From Sphingomonadaceae bacterium (lineage in GTDB: Bacteria > Pseudomonadota > Alphaproteobacteria > Sphingomonadales > Sphingomonadaceae): a stretch of DNA of 32,806 nt. Location of the stretch: assembly GCA_947477055.1 (NCBI GenBank), contig CANJSX010000006.1:1-32806 (forward strand), given 5' to 3'. Below the pieces are notes generated by a model. The model was not told where the DNA came from. It saw only the letters and a list, made by a program, of their open reading frames with translations, and did no database searches. Shown piece after piece: positions 1-9,001 of the stretch; positions within the stretch are counted from its first letter, which is position 1, and every line of letters starts with the position of its first letter. A program made the position numbers and the translations under genes.

Positions 1-837
1 AACTCGGTGATCGCCACCAAGACTGCGCTGGGCATGGCCGATTATGTGGTGACCGAAGCCGGCTTCGGGGCCGACCTCGGCGCCGAGAAGTTCATGGACA
101 TCAAGTGCCGCATGGCCGGGTTCAAGCCCGACGCGGTGGTGCTGGTCGCCACGGTGCGCGCACTGAAGATGAACGGCGGCGTTTCCAAGGCCGACCTCAC
201 CAAGGGCGAGAACGTGGACGCCGTGCGCAAGGGCGCGGTGAACCTGCAACGCCACATCGAGAACGTAAAGAAGTTCGGCATCACCCCGACCATCGCGATC
301 AACCACTTCTATCTCGACACCGACGCGGAACTCGCCGTGATCGAGGAGATGGCCAAGTCCTATGGCGCCGAAGCCGTGATCTGCAAGCACTGGGCCGATG
401 GCAGCGCCGGGGCCGAGGAACTGGCGAAGATCGTTTCGGCCAAGGCCGACATCGGCGCGCCCGACTTCAAGCCGCTGTATGAAGATGCCATGCCGCTCGC
501 CGAAAAGATCGATACTGTCTGCCGCGAAATCTACCGCGCCGGCACCGTCACGCTGTCGGGTTCGGTCAGGAACCAGCTCAAGACTTGGGAAGACATGGGC
601 TATGGCCACTTCCCGGTCTGCATGGCCAAGACGCAGTACAGCTTCACGACCGACCAGAACAAGCTGGGCGCGCCGGTGGATCACGACGTGACGATCCGCG
701 AAGTGCGGCTCTCGGCCGGTGCCGGCTTCGTGGTGGCGATCGCGGGCGACATCATGACCATGCCGGGCCTGCCCAAGGTGCCCAGCGCCGAGGCGATTTA
801 CCTCGATGAGAACGGGCAGATTGAAGGCCTGTTCTAA
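1..837 (+). CDS. fhs: Formate--tetrahydrofolate ligase, C-terminal part
   Basis: The reading frame is open from the first base of the window to a TAA at 835-837, so only the C-terminal half (about 278 of the usual 550-560 residues) is present. The enzyme joins formate to tetrahydrofolate with ATP to give 10-formyl-THF, feeding purine synthesis and initiator tRNA formylation in the cytoplasm. Family signatures seen include the [14 protein letters not shown] stretch, the [10 protein letters not shown] segment and the characteristic C-terminus ending in a [17 protein letters not shown] motif followed by ENGQIEGLF. The 10-formyl-THF product is the donor for Fmt, encoded about 4 kb downstream. A strong terminator follows. 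The missing N-terminus (ATP-binding part) lies outside the window. Identification is secure. Confidence 0.96.
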   Translation, partial: NSVIATKTALGMADYVVTEAGFGADLGAEKFMDIKCRMAGFKPDAVVLVATVRALKMNGGVSKADLTKGENVDAVRKGAVNLQRHIENVKKFGITPTIAINHFYLDTDAELAVIEEMAKSYGAEAVICKHWADGSAGAEELAKIVSAKADIGAPDFKPLYEDAMPLAEKIDTVCREIYRAGTVTLSGSVRNQLKTWEDMGYGHFPVCMAKTQYSFTTDQNKLGAPVDHDVTIREVRLSAGAGFVVAIAGDIMTMPGLPKVPSAEAIYLDENGQIEGLF

Positions 838-907
838 TTCGGCTATTCTAATTTCACGAGTTTTCGAGGGTCCTTCGCTCTCCCCTAGAAGGACCTGGAC
901 CTCAAAC

Positions 908-938
908 CCGCCCGGCAGCAATGCCGGGCGGTTTTTTT
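908..938 (+). terminator. Rho-independent terminator after fhs
   Basis: A perfect 10-bp GC-rich stem (CCGCCCGGCA / TGCCGGGCGG) closes a GCAA tetraloop and is followed directly by seven T residues (932-938). It lies 70 bp after the fhs stop codon and is oriented to end fhs transcription. On the opposite strand the hairpin lacks a good U-tract, so it is probably one-directional. Confidence 0.93.
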
Positions 939-977
939 GTCGGGATCACCAGCGAAGTGTACGTTTCGGACTAAGGC

Positions 978-1758
978 TCAGTCTGCTGCGTCGAGTTTGC
1001 TGGCCTTCAACCAGAACCATGGCTGGCGGATGATGAGCGGTTTCTGTGCTTCGGCAATTCGAAGCAGCTCGTCGCGTGCAGTTTCGATGCTAAAGCCAGG
1101 CATCATGAATGGCATGTGCTGCAGATACCAGGCCAATGCGCCGATATCCGTGAAATGCTTTGTGACATGGCCTTCGGCCGCCTCGTCGATCGCAAAGCCG
1201 GATTGTTCCAGCTGACGAACCGCAAAGGCGAGGTTCCAGGCGATCCCCACGTTCGGTACCGGCCAGCCGATGAGGCGGTAAAGATCGTCGGAGGCGCCTG
1301 AGGCCACCTGCTGGGTCAGAAAGCAGCCATCGCTGGCAAGAACCCGGTTGACCTCGCAAGGCAGATAGGACTCGTGCCGGCTGGTGACGAGATCGAAGTC
1401 ACTGTCAGGAAACGGGATCGTGCCCGCCGGCGTCTCTGCCGATTGCTCGATGTTGTAAGGCGCAGGATCGACGCCGACGACCTCGATGCCGCGCAGCCAA
1501 CCGCTGGCGCGCGATTTCCACATTGGGTGGCCAGCCCTCGGTCGCGAAGGTGGCTGCGGGGCGATTGGGCAAGCGGCTGAGCCATTCCCCGCCGCTGGTA
1601 CCAAGATCGAGCAGTGCGCGGCAGCCGGCGGCCTGCGCGGCAACAATCGCGGTAAAATCCCACGGCGGCGTTGACACAATTCGACCAACATAGCCGGCAT
1701 CGAACCCGATCAGCGGGCGTTGCTCGTCTTCATCGAGCAGAGCGTCAATGTCCTGCAT
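978..1758 (-). pseudogene. Class I SAM-dependent methyltransferase, frameshifted
   Basis: The frame starting with ATG at 1758 encodes an N-terminus (MQDIDALLDEDEQ...) with a SAM-binding glycine motif LLDLGTSGGEW and then ATEGWPPNVEIARQRLA. The family continuation (RGIEVVGVDPAP..., FPDSDFDLVTSRHE, LASDGCFLTQQV) is in a different frame and ends with TGA at 978-980. The two halves join if one base near 1494 is skipped, so the copy carries a one-base insertion (or two-base deletion) relative to an intact gene of about 259 codons. The order of motifs I (DLGTSGG), post-I (GVDPAP) and the FDLV segment is as in methyltransferases. Substrate unknown. This could be a true pseudogene or a base-calling error. 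It converges on fhs. Confidence 0.8.
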
Positions 1759-1825
1759 ATTCGCATCCTCGAAGTCACACGTTCAGGGCGAGACCCTGTT
1801 CGATCAGATTACCCCTCTGTCGCGC

Positions 1826-2770
1826 TCACATCCCGCGCTTGGCTTCCCATTCCTCGCGGGTCGGGATCACCGGGTGATCGTCGCGGAACAGGATCTTCCA
1901 TTGGCCGTCCTCGCGGATGAAATCGTCGAGGTAGATCCCGGAGAGGACGGGGCGTGGATTGCCGTCCTCGTCGCGGCGGAACAGGGTGTGGCGCGAGCGG
2001 ACCTTGGCCGTATCGCCATCGACGTCGATCTGCGGGTTGTGAATGATCTGGTAGCTGCGGCCGTTCATGTAATCGACCGGGCGCCCCTCCCCGAACAGCC
2101 CGATCAGAAGCTCGCGCAGCTGGTCATGCCCCTTGAAGTATTCGGTGCCGTTGCGCCATGCGCCCTCCTTCGCGAAAACCTGGACATAGGCTTCGATATC
2201 AAGCGCCTGGAGCCGGGTCGAATAATCGACCAACAGCCGCTGGATCGCCAGCTCGTCCTCGACCCGGCGCAGCCGCGCATCGATCGATGGCACGGCCGGC
2301 TTGCGGCCCGGATCGGGAGCGTCGGGACCATGGGGATCCTTAAACGGGATCATGTCATGCGCCGTGCGCCGGGCGATCTTCCAGCCACTATCGGTCCGCA
2401 CCAGCTCATCGACATAGCGTCCGGCCATCACCGGCTTGGGTTGCGGCGGGTCCTCACCATTGCGCACCCAGAACAGGAACATCGAGCTGGCTTTGGCGGT
2501 ATCGCCCGCAACCGTAACGAGCGGATTGGCGACATTGTGAAAGCTTGAGACATTGACGAATCCCGACGGGGTTTCCCCGAAATGCTCAAGCAGCATCGCC
2601 TCGATCGCCGATTTGCCGGCAAAGTGGCCAAATCCGCCGGCCCACACGGCGTCGTCGACAAAAAGATCAAGATAGGTCGCAAAATCCCGCGCATCAAGCG
2701 CGGTTGCATATTGCACCAGCAGACGGCCGATCTCGGCCTCAGCTTCGAGTTTGTTCAGGCGTTCTTCCAA
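1826..2770 (-). CDS. Tandem SnoaL/NTF2-like domain protein
   Basis: A 314-residue protein made of two similar NTF2-fold (SnoaL_4-type) domains. The first begins near LEAEAEIGRLLVQYATALD and the second near VEDELAIQRLLVDYSTRLQ; each continues with an acidic 'FxxDxxW/FAKEGAW' segment, an HN(V/P) motif (SSFHNVANP, IIHNPQID) and a C-terminal 'DDF.R.DGQWKI' strand. Such folds act as small-molecule isomerases, cyclases, dehydratases or hydroxylating-enzyme partners; the substrate cannot be told. The chosen start is a TTG at 2770 preceded by GGGGAG seven bases upstream, which gives MEERLNKLEAE, the usual start of this family. A longer TTG frame from 2824 overlaps the upstream gene and has no visible ribosome site. 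It is the last gene of the minus-strand recR-def-NTF2 run. Confidence 0.82.
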   Translation of the reverse strand: MEERLNKLEAEAEIGRLLVQYATALDARDFATYLDLFVDDAVWAGGFGHFAGKSAIEAMLLEHFGETPSGFVNVSSFHNVANPLVTVAGDTAKASSMFLFWVRNGEDPPQPKPVMAGRYVDELVRTDSGWKIARRTAHDMIPFKDPHGPDAPDPGRKPAVPSIDARLRRVEDELAIQRLLVDYSTRLQALDIEAYVQVFAKEGAWRNGTEYFKGHDQLRELLIGLFGEGRPVDYMNGRSYQIIHNPQIDVDGDTAKVRSRHTLFRRDEDGNPRPVLSGIYLDDFIREDGQWKILFRDDHPVIPTREEWEAKRGM

Positions 2771-2802
2771 AATCCGTCTCCCCAGACCGGACAAGGCGGA
2801 TG

Positions 2803-3213
2803 CTATTCCAGCGCCGAGTCCCAATGCTCGACGATCATCCCGCCCTTGCAGCGATAAGTATCATACCACCAGATCCTGATCAGTTCCGCCGGATCCTTCG
2901 GATCGGGGATCTCACGCTGGAACATCAGCTGGACGAGGTCTCCCTCGGCGATCACGTGGACGAACTGGGTGAGCGGATAGGTGCCCGGCTCGAGCGGCGT
3001 CGCGCCCGGGAATTCCACTTCGGTGAGGAAATGCATCAGCCCTGCCAGTCCCTGCTCCGCGCTGGGGCTGTGCTGGATGTAGTCTTCCGCAATGTACTTG
3101 GCGGCGGCGGTGAAATTCCGGCCGTTGAGCACCTCGTGCCACATGTCCAGCACGAGCTGCTTGTTCGCGGCCTCGACCTTGCGGTCGGCCGTTTCGTTCA
3201 CCGCGATGGTCAC
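2803..3213 (-). CDS. NTF2/SnoaL-like protein
   Basis: A 136-residue single-domain NTF2-like protein. Visible hallmarks are the helix ANKQLVLDMWHEVLNGRNF, the AEDYIQHSPSAEQG motif typical of the SnoaL-like polyketide-cyclase subgroup, a central VIAEGDLVQLMFQRE strand and the C-terminal KGGMIVEHWDSALE strand. The start is GTG at 3213, overlapping the def stop in a GTGA quartet, so it is probably translationally coupled to def. The substrate is unknown. With the tandem SnoaL gene 32 bp downstream and a third NTF2-like gene at 14778-15290, the window is fairly rich in this fold, but nothing shows that these genes share a pathway. Confidence 0.85.
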   Translation of the reverse strand: MTIAVNETADRKVEAANKQLVLDMWHEVLNGRNFTAAAKYIAEDYIQHSPSAEQGLAGLMHFLTEVEFPGATPLEPGTYPLTQFVHVIAEGDLVQLMFQREIPDPKDPAELIRIWWYDTYRCKGGMIVEHWDSALE

Positions 3214-3773
3214 GCCGCCTTGCGCAGCTTTTCGAGCTTCTTGAGCGCCATCTGCCGCTTGAGCCGGCTGAGGTGGCCGATGAAGACGATCCCTTCGAGA
3301 TGGTCGATCTCGTGCTGGATGCAGGTCGCCATGATGCCGTCCATCACCGCATCGTGCTGCTTGCCTTCAAGATCCTGCCATTGCACCCGCACTCGCGCCG
3401 GACGCTCGACATCGGCGTAGATCTCGGGGACCGAGAGGCAGCCTTCGCTGTAGATCGATTGATCGTCAGAGGGATCGGACAGCACCGGGTTGATGAAGAC
3501 CTGAGGTTCCCGCTTGGTCGGTTGGTGGTGATGGTGGCCATCGTGATCGCAGGCCTCCGGCTCGGCATCCGGGTCTTCAGGCTGGAGATCGATCACCAGC
3601 ACCCGCAGCGGCACGCCGACCTGGATCGCGGCGAGGCCGATGCCGGGGGCATCGTACATCGTCTCGAACATGTCGGCGACGAGCGTCTCGAGCTCGGCGT
3701 CGAACGCGGTGACCGGGGCGGAGACCTGCTTGAGCAGCGGGTCGGGGATTTCGATGATCTGTCGGATAGCCAT
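3210..3773 (-). CDS. def: Peptide deformylase
   Basis: Removes the formyl group from the N-terminal methionine of nascent proteins; acts at the ribosome exit in the cytoplasm using a divalent metal. All three catalytic motifs are present: GIGLAAIQVG (motif 1), EGCLSVPE (motif 2, Cys metal ligand) and QHEIDHLEG (motif 3, two His ligands and the catalytic Glu). The length of 187 residues is typical. The ATG at 3773 gives MAIRQIIEIPDPLL, the conserved beginning; a TTG at 3794 would add seven residues without similarity. An acidic/His-rich insert (CDHDGHHHHQ, around residue 75-82) sits before the FINPVL strand. It lies 31 bp after recR and overlaps the next gene by four bases. The partner enzyme Fmt is encoded divergently from recR. 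Confidence 0.96.
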   Translation of the reverse strand: MAIRQIIEIPDPLLKQVSAPVTAFDAELETLVADMFETMYDAPGIGLAAIQVGVPLRVLVIDLQPEDPDAEPEACDHDGHHHHQPTKREPQVFINPVLSDPSDDQSIYSEGCLSVPEIYADVERPARVRVQWQDLEGKQHDAVMDGIMATCIQHEIDHLEGIVFIGHLSRLKRQMALKKLEKLRKAA

Positions 3774-3804
3774 GGGGGGCAGATAGTAGCGCAACGCCCA
3801 GGGA

Positions 3805-4401
3805 TCAACCCATCGGTCGTCGCGCCCGAAGAGCCTGCGCCAAAGTCCCCTCGTCGAGGTAATCCAGTTCCCCGCCCACCGGCAGCCCGTGCGCGAGCTG
3901 GGTGATCCGCAGCGGATAGCCCTCGAGCCGCTCGGCGATGTAATGCGCAGTGGTCTGGCCTTCGAGCGTGGCGTTCATCGCCAGCACCACCTCGTCGAAC
4001 CCGCCCGCAGCGACTCGCTCGATAAGTGCGGCGATTGCGAGGTCTTCCGGACGGATGCCTTCCAGGGCCGATAGCCGCCCGCCAAGAACATGATAGCGGC
4101 CGGTGAACAGCCGCGCCCGGTCGAGCGCCCACAGGTCGGAGATGTCTTCCACGACGCAGAGCGAGCGCTGGTCACGGCGCGGGTCAGTGCAGATGCCGCA
4201 GGGGTCGAATGTGTCGACATTGCCGCAGGTGTGGCACTCGACCAGCCCCTCGCGCACGGCATCGAGTGCCTCAAGCAGCTGCACCAGCGAGGTCGTGCGG
4301 CGCTTGATCAGCCACAGCACCGCCCGCCGCGCCGACCGCGGGCCCAGGCCCGGCAGGCGGGAGAGTGCTGCGGTCAGCGTCTCGATCTCTTGCGATGCCA
4401 T
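3805..4401 (-). CDS. recR: Recombination mediator RecR
   Basis: A 198-residue RecR, which with RecF/RecO helps load RecA on gapped DNA. Order of elements: N-terminal helix-hairpin-helix ([19 protein letters not shown]), C4 zinc finger (CHTCGN...DPCGIC), Toprim domain starting at [15 protein letters not shown] and including [16 protein letters not shown], then the C-terminal [15 protein letters not shown] segment. The ATG at 4401 gives [18 protein letters not shown], the normal start; a longer frame from 4455 would run into fmt upstream DNA. It is the first gene of the minus-strand run recR-def-NTF2-SnoaL and is divergent from fmt, with a 43-bp spacer that must hold both promoters or leaders. 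Confidence 0.96.
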   Translation of the reverse strand: MASQEIETLTAALSRLPGLGPRSARRAVLWLIKRRTTSLVQLLEALDAVREGLVECHTCGNVDTFDPCGICTDPRRDQRSLCVVEDISDLWALDRARLFTGRYHVLGGRLSALEGIRPEDLAIAALIERVAAGGFDEVVLAMNATLEGQTTAHYIAERLEGYPLRITQLAHGLPVGGELDYLDEGTLAQALRARRPMG

Positions 4402-4444
4402 CGGGCGGGGGATAGGGCGATTAGAGCCGAACCGGAAGTCATCA

Positions 4445-5353
4445 ATGCGCATCATTTTTATGGGAACCCCCGAATTTGCCGTCCCGGCGCTGTGCGCGCT
4501 GGTTGCGGCGGGGCATGAGGTTTGCGCAGCCTACACCCAGCCGCCGCGTCCGGGCGGGCGGCGCGGGAAGGAACTGACCTCGACCCCGGCGCACCGCGCG
4601 GCGGAGGAGCTGGGGATCGAGGTGCGCCATCCTTCCTCGCTCAAGGGCGCGGAGGAGCAGTCCGCATTCGCCGCGCTGCAAGCCGACGTGGCGATTGTCG
4701 CCGCCTACGGTCTGATTCTGCCGCAAGCGGTGCTCAATGCGCCGAGGCTCGGCTGCCTCAATATCCACGCTTCGCTGCTGCCGCGCTGGCGCGGTGCAGC
4801 ACCAATCCAGCGGGCGATTCTGGCCGGCGATGCGGAGACTGGCGTGACGATCATGCAGATGGAGGCCGGGCTCGACACCGGTCCGATGCTGGCTGAACTG
4901 CGCACCCCGGTCGATGGTAAGACTGCCGGTGAACTCACGGACGAACTGGCCGAAAGCGGTGCGCGGGTGATGGTTGAAGTGCTGGCGAGCCTCACCACCC
5001 CGTTGCCCCATCCCCAACCCGAGGCAGGGGTTAGTTATGCAGCCAAGATTGCCAAGGCTGAAACTCGGATCGACTGGAACCGGCCCGCGCTGGAAATAGA
5101 ACGTCAGGTGCGTGCTTTCGCCCCCACCCCGGGCGCGTGGTTCGATTTCGAAGGTGAGCGTTGCAAAGTACTGGCAGCGGATGTGACCAACGGCGCCGGG
5201 CCTCGGGGCAGTGTCATGGATGACAGGCTGACCATCGCCTGCGGTTCCGGCGCCATCCGCCCCACGCTGGTTCAACGCGCGGGGCGGCCCGCCATGCCGA
5301 GCGAAGAGCTGCTGCGAGGATGGGCAATTCCGGCCGGGACTCGCCTCGCTTGA
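4445..5353 (+). CDS. fmt: Methionyl-tRNA formyltransferase
   Basis: Transfers a formyl group from 10-formyl-THF to Met-tRNA-fMet. The 302-residue protein starts at ATG 4445 ([16 protein letters not shown], the classic N-terminus). The catalytic core [17 protein letters not shown] supplies Asn and His, and the essential Asp is in [10 protein letters not shown]. The C-terminal OB-like domain ([15 protein letters not shown], then [11 protein letters not shown]) is complete. The stop TGA overlaps the TTG start of truA (TTGA), indicating an fmt-truA operon. It works downstream of Fhs and upstream of Def in the formyl-methionine cycle; all three genes lie in this window. Confidence 0.97.
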   Translation: MRIIFMGTPEFAVPALCALVAAGHEVCAAYTQPPRPGGRRGKELTSTPAHRAAEELGIEVRHPSSLKGAEEQSAFAALQADVAIVAAYGLILPQAVLNAPRLGCLNIHASLLPRWRGAAPIQRAILAGDAETGVTIMQMEAGLDTGPMLAELRTPVDGKTAGELTDELAESGARVMVEVLASLTTPLPHPQPEAGVSYAAKIAKAETRIDWNRPALEIERQVRAFAPTPGAWFDFEGERCKVLAADVTNGAGPRGSVMDDRLTIACGSGAIRPTLVQRAGRPAMPSEELLRGWAIPAGTRLA

Positions 5354-6105
5354 CCCGCTTCGCCCTCACCCTCGAGTTCGACGGCGGCCCTTTCATGGGC
5401 CTGCAGCGCCAGGCACATGGGCCTTCGGTGCAGCAGGCGGTGGAAGAGGCTGCAAAGGCAGTCACCGGTGAGAAGGTAACTCTCCACACCTGCGGTCGCA
5501 CGGATGCCGGAGTGCATGCCCTCGCCATGCGGGTGCATATCGACATCGCGCGGGAGATCGCGCCGTTCCGGCTGATGGAAGCGCTCAACGCCTGGTTGCG
5601 CCCGCAGCCGATTGCGGTGCTGGCCTGCGAGGTGAAGCCGGATGACTGGCACGCCCGCTTCTCCTGCATTGGCCGCAGTTATCGCTACCGTATCGTCAAC
5701 CGTCGCGCCCCGCTGACCGTCGATGCCGGGCACGCCTGGCAGGTCAAGCAACCGCTCGATGCCGCAGCGATGCACCGGGCCGCGCAGGTGCTCGTCGGCA
5801 ACCATGATTTCACCACCTTCCGCTCAACCAACTGTCAGGCGCAAAGCCCGGTGAAGACGCTCGACCGGCTTGAGGTGACGCGCGACGGCGAGGAAATCAC
5901 GATCATTGCCGAGGCGCGCAGTTTCCTGCACCATCAGGTGCGTTCGATGGTCGGCTGTGTGGTGCTGGTCGGGCTCGGGCGCTGGAGCGAGGCACAGCTC
6001 GCCGCCGCACTGGCCGCCCGTGACCGGCAGCAACTGGGCCTTAACGCCCCGCCGGACGGGCTATATTTCACCGCCGCGAAATACGACGGCGAAGGGGAGA
6101 ATTGA
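5350..6105 (+). CDS. truA: tRNA pseudouridine(38-40) synthase TruA
   Basis: Converts uridines 38-40 of the tRNA anticodon arm to pseudouridine. The conserved beginning [18 protein letters not shown], the catalytic aspartate motif [10 protein letters not shown], the [11 protein letters not shown] strand, the [12 protein letters not shown] segment and the [12 protein letters not shown] motif are all present. The preferred start is TTG at 5350 ([12 protein letters not shown]), which overlaps the fmt stop by four bases; an ATG at 5320 would add ten residues and lies inside fmt with GAGG directly abutting it. Length is about 251 residues, as usual for the family. It ends two bases before the next start codon and is probably cotranscribed with fmt and the following oxidoreductase. 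Confidence 0.94.
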   Translation: MTRFALTLEFDGGPFMGLQRQAHGPSVQQAVEEAAKAVTGEKVTLHTCGRTDAGVHALAMRVHIDIAREIAPFRLMEALNAWLRPQPIAVLACEVKPDDWHARFSCIGRSYRYRIVNRRAPLTVDAGHAWQVKQPLDAAAMHRAAQVLVGNHDFTTFRSTNCQAQSPVKTLDRLEVTRDGEEITIIAEARSFLHHQVRSMVGCVVLVGLGRWSEAQLAAALAARDRQQLGLNAPPDGLYFTAAKYDGEGEN

Positions 6106-6107
6106 AA

Positions 6108-7220
6108 ATGGCATTCACAGGCAAACAGGTCACTAGTCGGCTCGACGCGGACGGGAAACTCACCGTCGAACTGATCGAGCGCAGCTACGATGCCCCGACG
6201 GGTTCGCGTTTGCTGGTAAAGGTCGAGGCATCGCCGATCAACCCGTCTGACCTTGGTGCGATGTTCGCCGTGGCCGATACCGACAATGCCGAATACTCGC
6301 CGGGCAAGGTCGTCGCGCCCATGCCGGAAGCTGCGGTTCGGGCAATGGCGACACGTTTGGGCAAGGCCCTGCCGGTTGGCAACGAGTGTGCCGGCACGGT
6401 CGTCGCAGCGGGCGAGGACGCTTCCGCGCAGGCTCTGGTCGGCAAGCGCGTAACCTGCGTGCCCGGCGGCGCCTATGCGACCTACGCGGTGTGCGAGGCG
6501 GCGATGTGCATGGTGCTCGACGATGGCGTTACCGCCGAGCAAGGCGCCTCAAGCTTCGTCAATCCGATGACCGCGCTGGGCTTTGTCGAGACGATGAAGG
6601 CCGAGGGCTTCAAGGGAATTGTCCACGCCGCGGCCGCCTCGAACCTCGGGCAGATGCTGGTCAGGATCTGTAAGGACGATGGCGTCCCGCTGGTCAATCT
6701 GGTGCGGAGCGAAGCGCAGGCGGCGCTGCTGCGGGATCTCGGTGCGACTCATGTGATCTACACCAATGCTGCCGACTTCCCCGCGCAGCTGACGGCTGCG
6801 ATCGACGAGACGGGGGCCATGCTGGGCTTCGACCCCATTGGTGGTGGCACCACCGCCAGCCGGATACTTGCTGCGATGGAAGCCAGCGCGAGCAAGGGCA
6901 TGGCCTGGAGCCGCTATGGCTCATCCACCCCCAAGAAGGTCTACATCTACGGCGCGCTCGATACCGGGCCGACCATCCTCCACCGCAACTACGGCTTCAC
7001 CTGGGATGTCGCCGGCTGGCTGATGACCCCGTTTCTCGCCAAGGCCGGGATGGAAACGGTCATACGGATGCGCCAGCGCGTGATGCGCGAGCTGACCACG
7101 ACCTTTGCCAGCCACTACAAGGCGCATGTCTCGCTGGAAGGGATGCTCACCCGCGAAGCCGTCAGCGCCTACAACGCGCGGCGGACCGGCGAGAAGTACC
7201 TGGTGGTGCCGAATGGGTGA
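6108..7220 (+). CDS. Zinc-binding-dehydrogenase-type MDR oxidoreductase
   Basis: A 370-residue medium-chain dehydrogenase/reductase. The N-terminal GroES-like domain contains VEASPINPSDLGAMF and PVGNECAGTVVAAG; the nucleotide-binding domain has GIVHAAAASNLGQMLVRIC, equivalent to the dinucleotide-binding loop, then LLRDLGATHVIYT and GFDPIGGGTTASRIL. No catalytic-zinc Cys/His set is obvious at the usual place, so a quinone-oxidoreductase-like NADPH enzyme is more likely than a zinc alcohol dehydrogenase. ATG 6108 is preceded by GGGGAGA seven bases upstream; a TTG at 6102 is the alternative. It closely follows truA on the same strand. Substrate unknown. Confidence 0.87.
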   Translation: MAFTGKQVTSRLDADGKLTVELIERSYDAPTGSRLLVKVEASPINPSDLGAMFAVADTDNAEYSPGKVVAPMPEAAVRAMATRLGKALPVGNECAGTVVAAGEDASAQALVGKRVTCVPGGAYATYAVCEAAMCMVLDDGVTAEQGASSFVNPMTALGFVETMKAEGFKGIVHAAAASNLGQMLVRICKDDGVPLVNLVRSEAQAALLRDLGATHVIYTNAADFPAQLTAAIDETGAMLGFDPIGGGTTASRILAAMEASASKGMAWSRYGSSTPKKVYIYGALDTGPTILHRNYGFTWDVAGWLMTPFLAKAGMETVIRMRQRVMRELTTTFASHYKAHVSLEGMLTREAVSAYNARRTGEKYLVVPNG

Positions 7221-7329
7221 GGAATTACGCCTGAGGGATGTGTGGACAAAGTCAGACGGGCTATGGTGACCGGTTTAAGGGCCCGGTTCGGGAGGTAGAG
7301 ACGACCGTTTTGAGTGGGGTAGCTGCCAA

Positions 7330-7782
7330 TCACATGCGACGTTTTTGAAAGCCTGTTTTTGACTGCTCAAAGCCAGCACCGAGATAAAAATTGAGCGTTT
7401 CGGACTTCGTGGTTCCAGTCATCAACATCACTTTAAAACAGCCACTGTTCCACGCAGCGTTCGCAGCTTCCGACAGGACCCGCCTTCCAAAACCGTGCCT
7501 TCTGTGATCAGCGTGTGTCACCACATTCTCGATCAGCCCATATGGGCGGCCACCACGAGTGAGATTGGGCACGACGACGAGAGTACAGGACGCAACCACG
7601 GCATCGCAAAGTTCACCGACAAATATGACATTGCCGTCTTGGGCCAGGAATCGCTCTAAAATTTCATTCGCAATCTCAATATTGGGACGCTCGTCGCCGG
7701 GATTAAGATGCTGATACAGATCTAACAACTTGGGAACGTCGGCCCGGACAGCATGCCGAATTTGCAAAGTCACTGTCTCCAT
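7330..7782 (-). CDS. GNAT family N-acetyltransferase
   Basis: A 150-residue acetyltransferase from ATG 7782 (METVTLQIRHAVRADV). It shows the GNAT layout: the N-terminal helix KLLDLYQHLNPGDE, the strand VASCTLVVVPNLTRGGRPYGLIENVVT, the acetyl-CoA pyrophosphate-binding motif HADHRRHGFGRRVL (Q/RxxGxG/A type) and the C-terminal ETLNFYLGAGFEQ segment. The frame is open further upstream to a GTG at 7878, but the domain starts at the chosen ATG. The acceptor substrate cannot be inferred. The gene and its flanks are visibly richer in A+T than the surrounding sequence, suggesting recent acquisition. It sits on the same strand downstream of cobS, in the place where cobT is commonly found. Confidence 0.87.
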   Translation of the reverse strand: METVTLQIRHAVRADVPKLLDLYQHLNPGDERPNIEIANEILERFLAQDGNVIFVGELCDAVVASCTLVVVPNLTRGGRPYGLIENVVTHADHRRHGFGRRVLSEAANAAWNSGCFKVMLMTGTTKSETLNFYLGAGFEQSKTGFQKRRM

Positions 7783-7918
7783 TTCCACAAGATATCGTGC
7801 AGAGAGAACGTCCGCAATGTTGTCGTATGGATAGGCAGCTTTTACGGTGAACACCCTCAAGCGGAAATTCGTCAGCACGAACCGATGTGATCTTATCGGC
7901 TCAGATTCCCGACAAGCC

Positions 7919-8911
7919 TCAGGCCTTCCCCACCACGCTTTCCGGCAGGTCCGTCCCGAACACGCGCTGGTAGTATTCCGCTACCAGCATCCGCTCGGTC
8001 TCGTCGCATTTGTTGAGGAACGAGAGGCGGAAGGCGAAGCCGGGGTCCTTGAAGATCGCGGTGTTCTGCGCCCAGGTGATCACGGTGCGCGGGCTCATCA
8101 CGGTCGAGATATCGCCGTTCATGAAGCCCTGGCGGGTCAGGTCGGCGACCTTGACCATCTTCGCCACAACGTCCGGCGCGGCATCGGTGGCCTTGGCCAG
8201 CACGATCTCGGCCTCGACCTGCGCGGGCAGGTAGTTAAGCGCGACGACGATGTTCCAGCGGTCCATCTGCGCCTGATTGATCGCCTGGGTGCCGTGATAG
8301 AGCCCCGAAGTATCCCCGAGACCCACCGTGTTGGCGGTGGCGAAGAGGCGGAAGAAGGGGTTCGGGCGGATCACGCGGTTCTGGTCGAGCAGGGTGAGCT
8401 TGCCCTCGGTCTCCAGCACGCGCTGGATCACGAACATCACGTCGGGACGGCCGGCATCATATTCGTCGAACACCAGCGCGACGGGATGTTGCAGCGCCCA
8501 GGGCAACAGGCCTTCGCGGAACTCGGTGACCTGCAGGCCATCGCGCAGCACGATCGCATCGCGGCCGATCAGGTCGATCCGGCTGATGTGTGCGTCGAGG
8601 TTGATACGCACGCAGGGCCAGTTGAGCCGCGCCGCGACCTGCTCGATGTGAGTCGATTTGCCGGTGCCGTGATAGCCCTGGACGATCACGCGGCGGTTGA
8701 AGGCGAAGCCCGCGAGGATCGCCAGCGTGGTGTCGGCATCAAAGACATAGGCATCGTCCACGTCGGGCGTGCGCTCATCGGGCTGGCTGAAGGCCGGGCA
8801 TTGCATGTCGATGTCGATGCCGAACATCTCGCGCACGTCGATCATGCGGTCGGGTTCGGGCAGGACGGTGTTGCCGCTGGTGTCGAGCTGGATGTTCGGA
8901 ATGTCAGTCAT
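7919..8911 (-). CDS. cobS: CobS, AAA+ ATPase subunit of aerobic cobaltochelatase
   Basis: With CobT and CobN, CobS inserts cobalt into hydrogenobyrinic acid a,c-diamide in aerobic cobalamin synthesis. The 330-residue product starts at ATG 8911 ([13 protein letters not shown]). Features: N-terminal CobS segment [19 protein letters not shown], Walker [16 protein letters not shown], the [12 protein letters not shown] region, Walker [17 protein letters not shown], sensor-1-like [17 protein letters not shown] and the C-terminal [15 protein letters not shown] helix region. In other alphaproteobacteria it is usually next to a J-domain gene and cobT; here the J-domain gene is 4 kb upstream behind an inserted block, and no cobT is in the window. 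The CobS-type ATPase family has other uses, but this match is close to canonical CobS. Confidence 0.93.
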   Translation of the reverse strand: MTDIPNIQLDTSGNTVLPEPDRMIDVREMFGIDIDMQCPAFSQPDERTPDVDDAYVFDADTTLAILAGFAFNRRVIVQGYHGTGKSTHIEQVAARLNWPCVRINLDAHISRIDLIGRDAIVLRDGLQVTEFREGLLPWALQHPVALVFDEYDAGRPDVMFVIQRVLETEGKLTLLDQNRVIRPNPFFRLFATANTVGLGDTSGLYHGTQAINQAQMDRWNIVVALNYLPAQVEAEIVLAKATDAAPDVVAKMVKVADLTRQGFMNGDISTVMSPRTVITWAQNTAIFKDPGFAFRLSFLNKCDETERMLVAEYYQRVFGTDLPESVVGKA

Positions 8912-8923
8912 ATCGCGAACCCG

Positions 8924-8950
8924 CCTATACGCGCTGGCGCGACGCTGCAA
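8924..8950 (-). promoter_or_regulatory. Possible cobS promoter
   Basis: On the minus strand, TTGCAG (8950-8945) and TATAGG (8929-8924) are separated by 15 bp and end 12 bp before the cobS ATG. The spacer is shorter than the usual 16-18 bp, so the call is tentative. The region is shared with the divergent GST gene at 9002. Confidence 0.28.
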
Positions 8951-9001
8951 TAAGGTTTGCTTGTGCAATAACGACTCAATCCACCATCGAAGAGCCTATC
9001 C

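Noticed and set aside
7847..8953. A 368-codon frame opposite cobS.
   Set aside because: Complementary to the intact cobS Walker motifs; no recognisable domain and a typical shadow composition.
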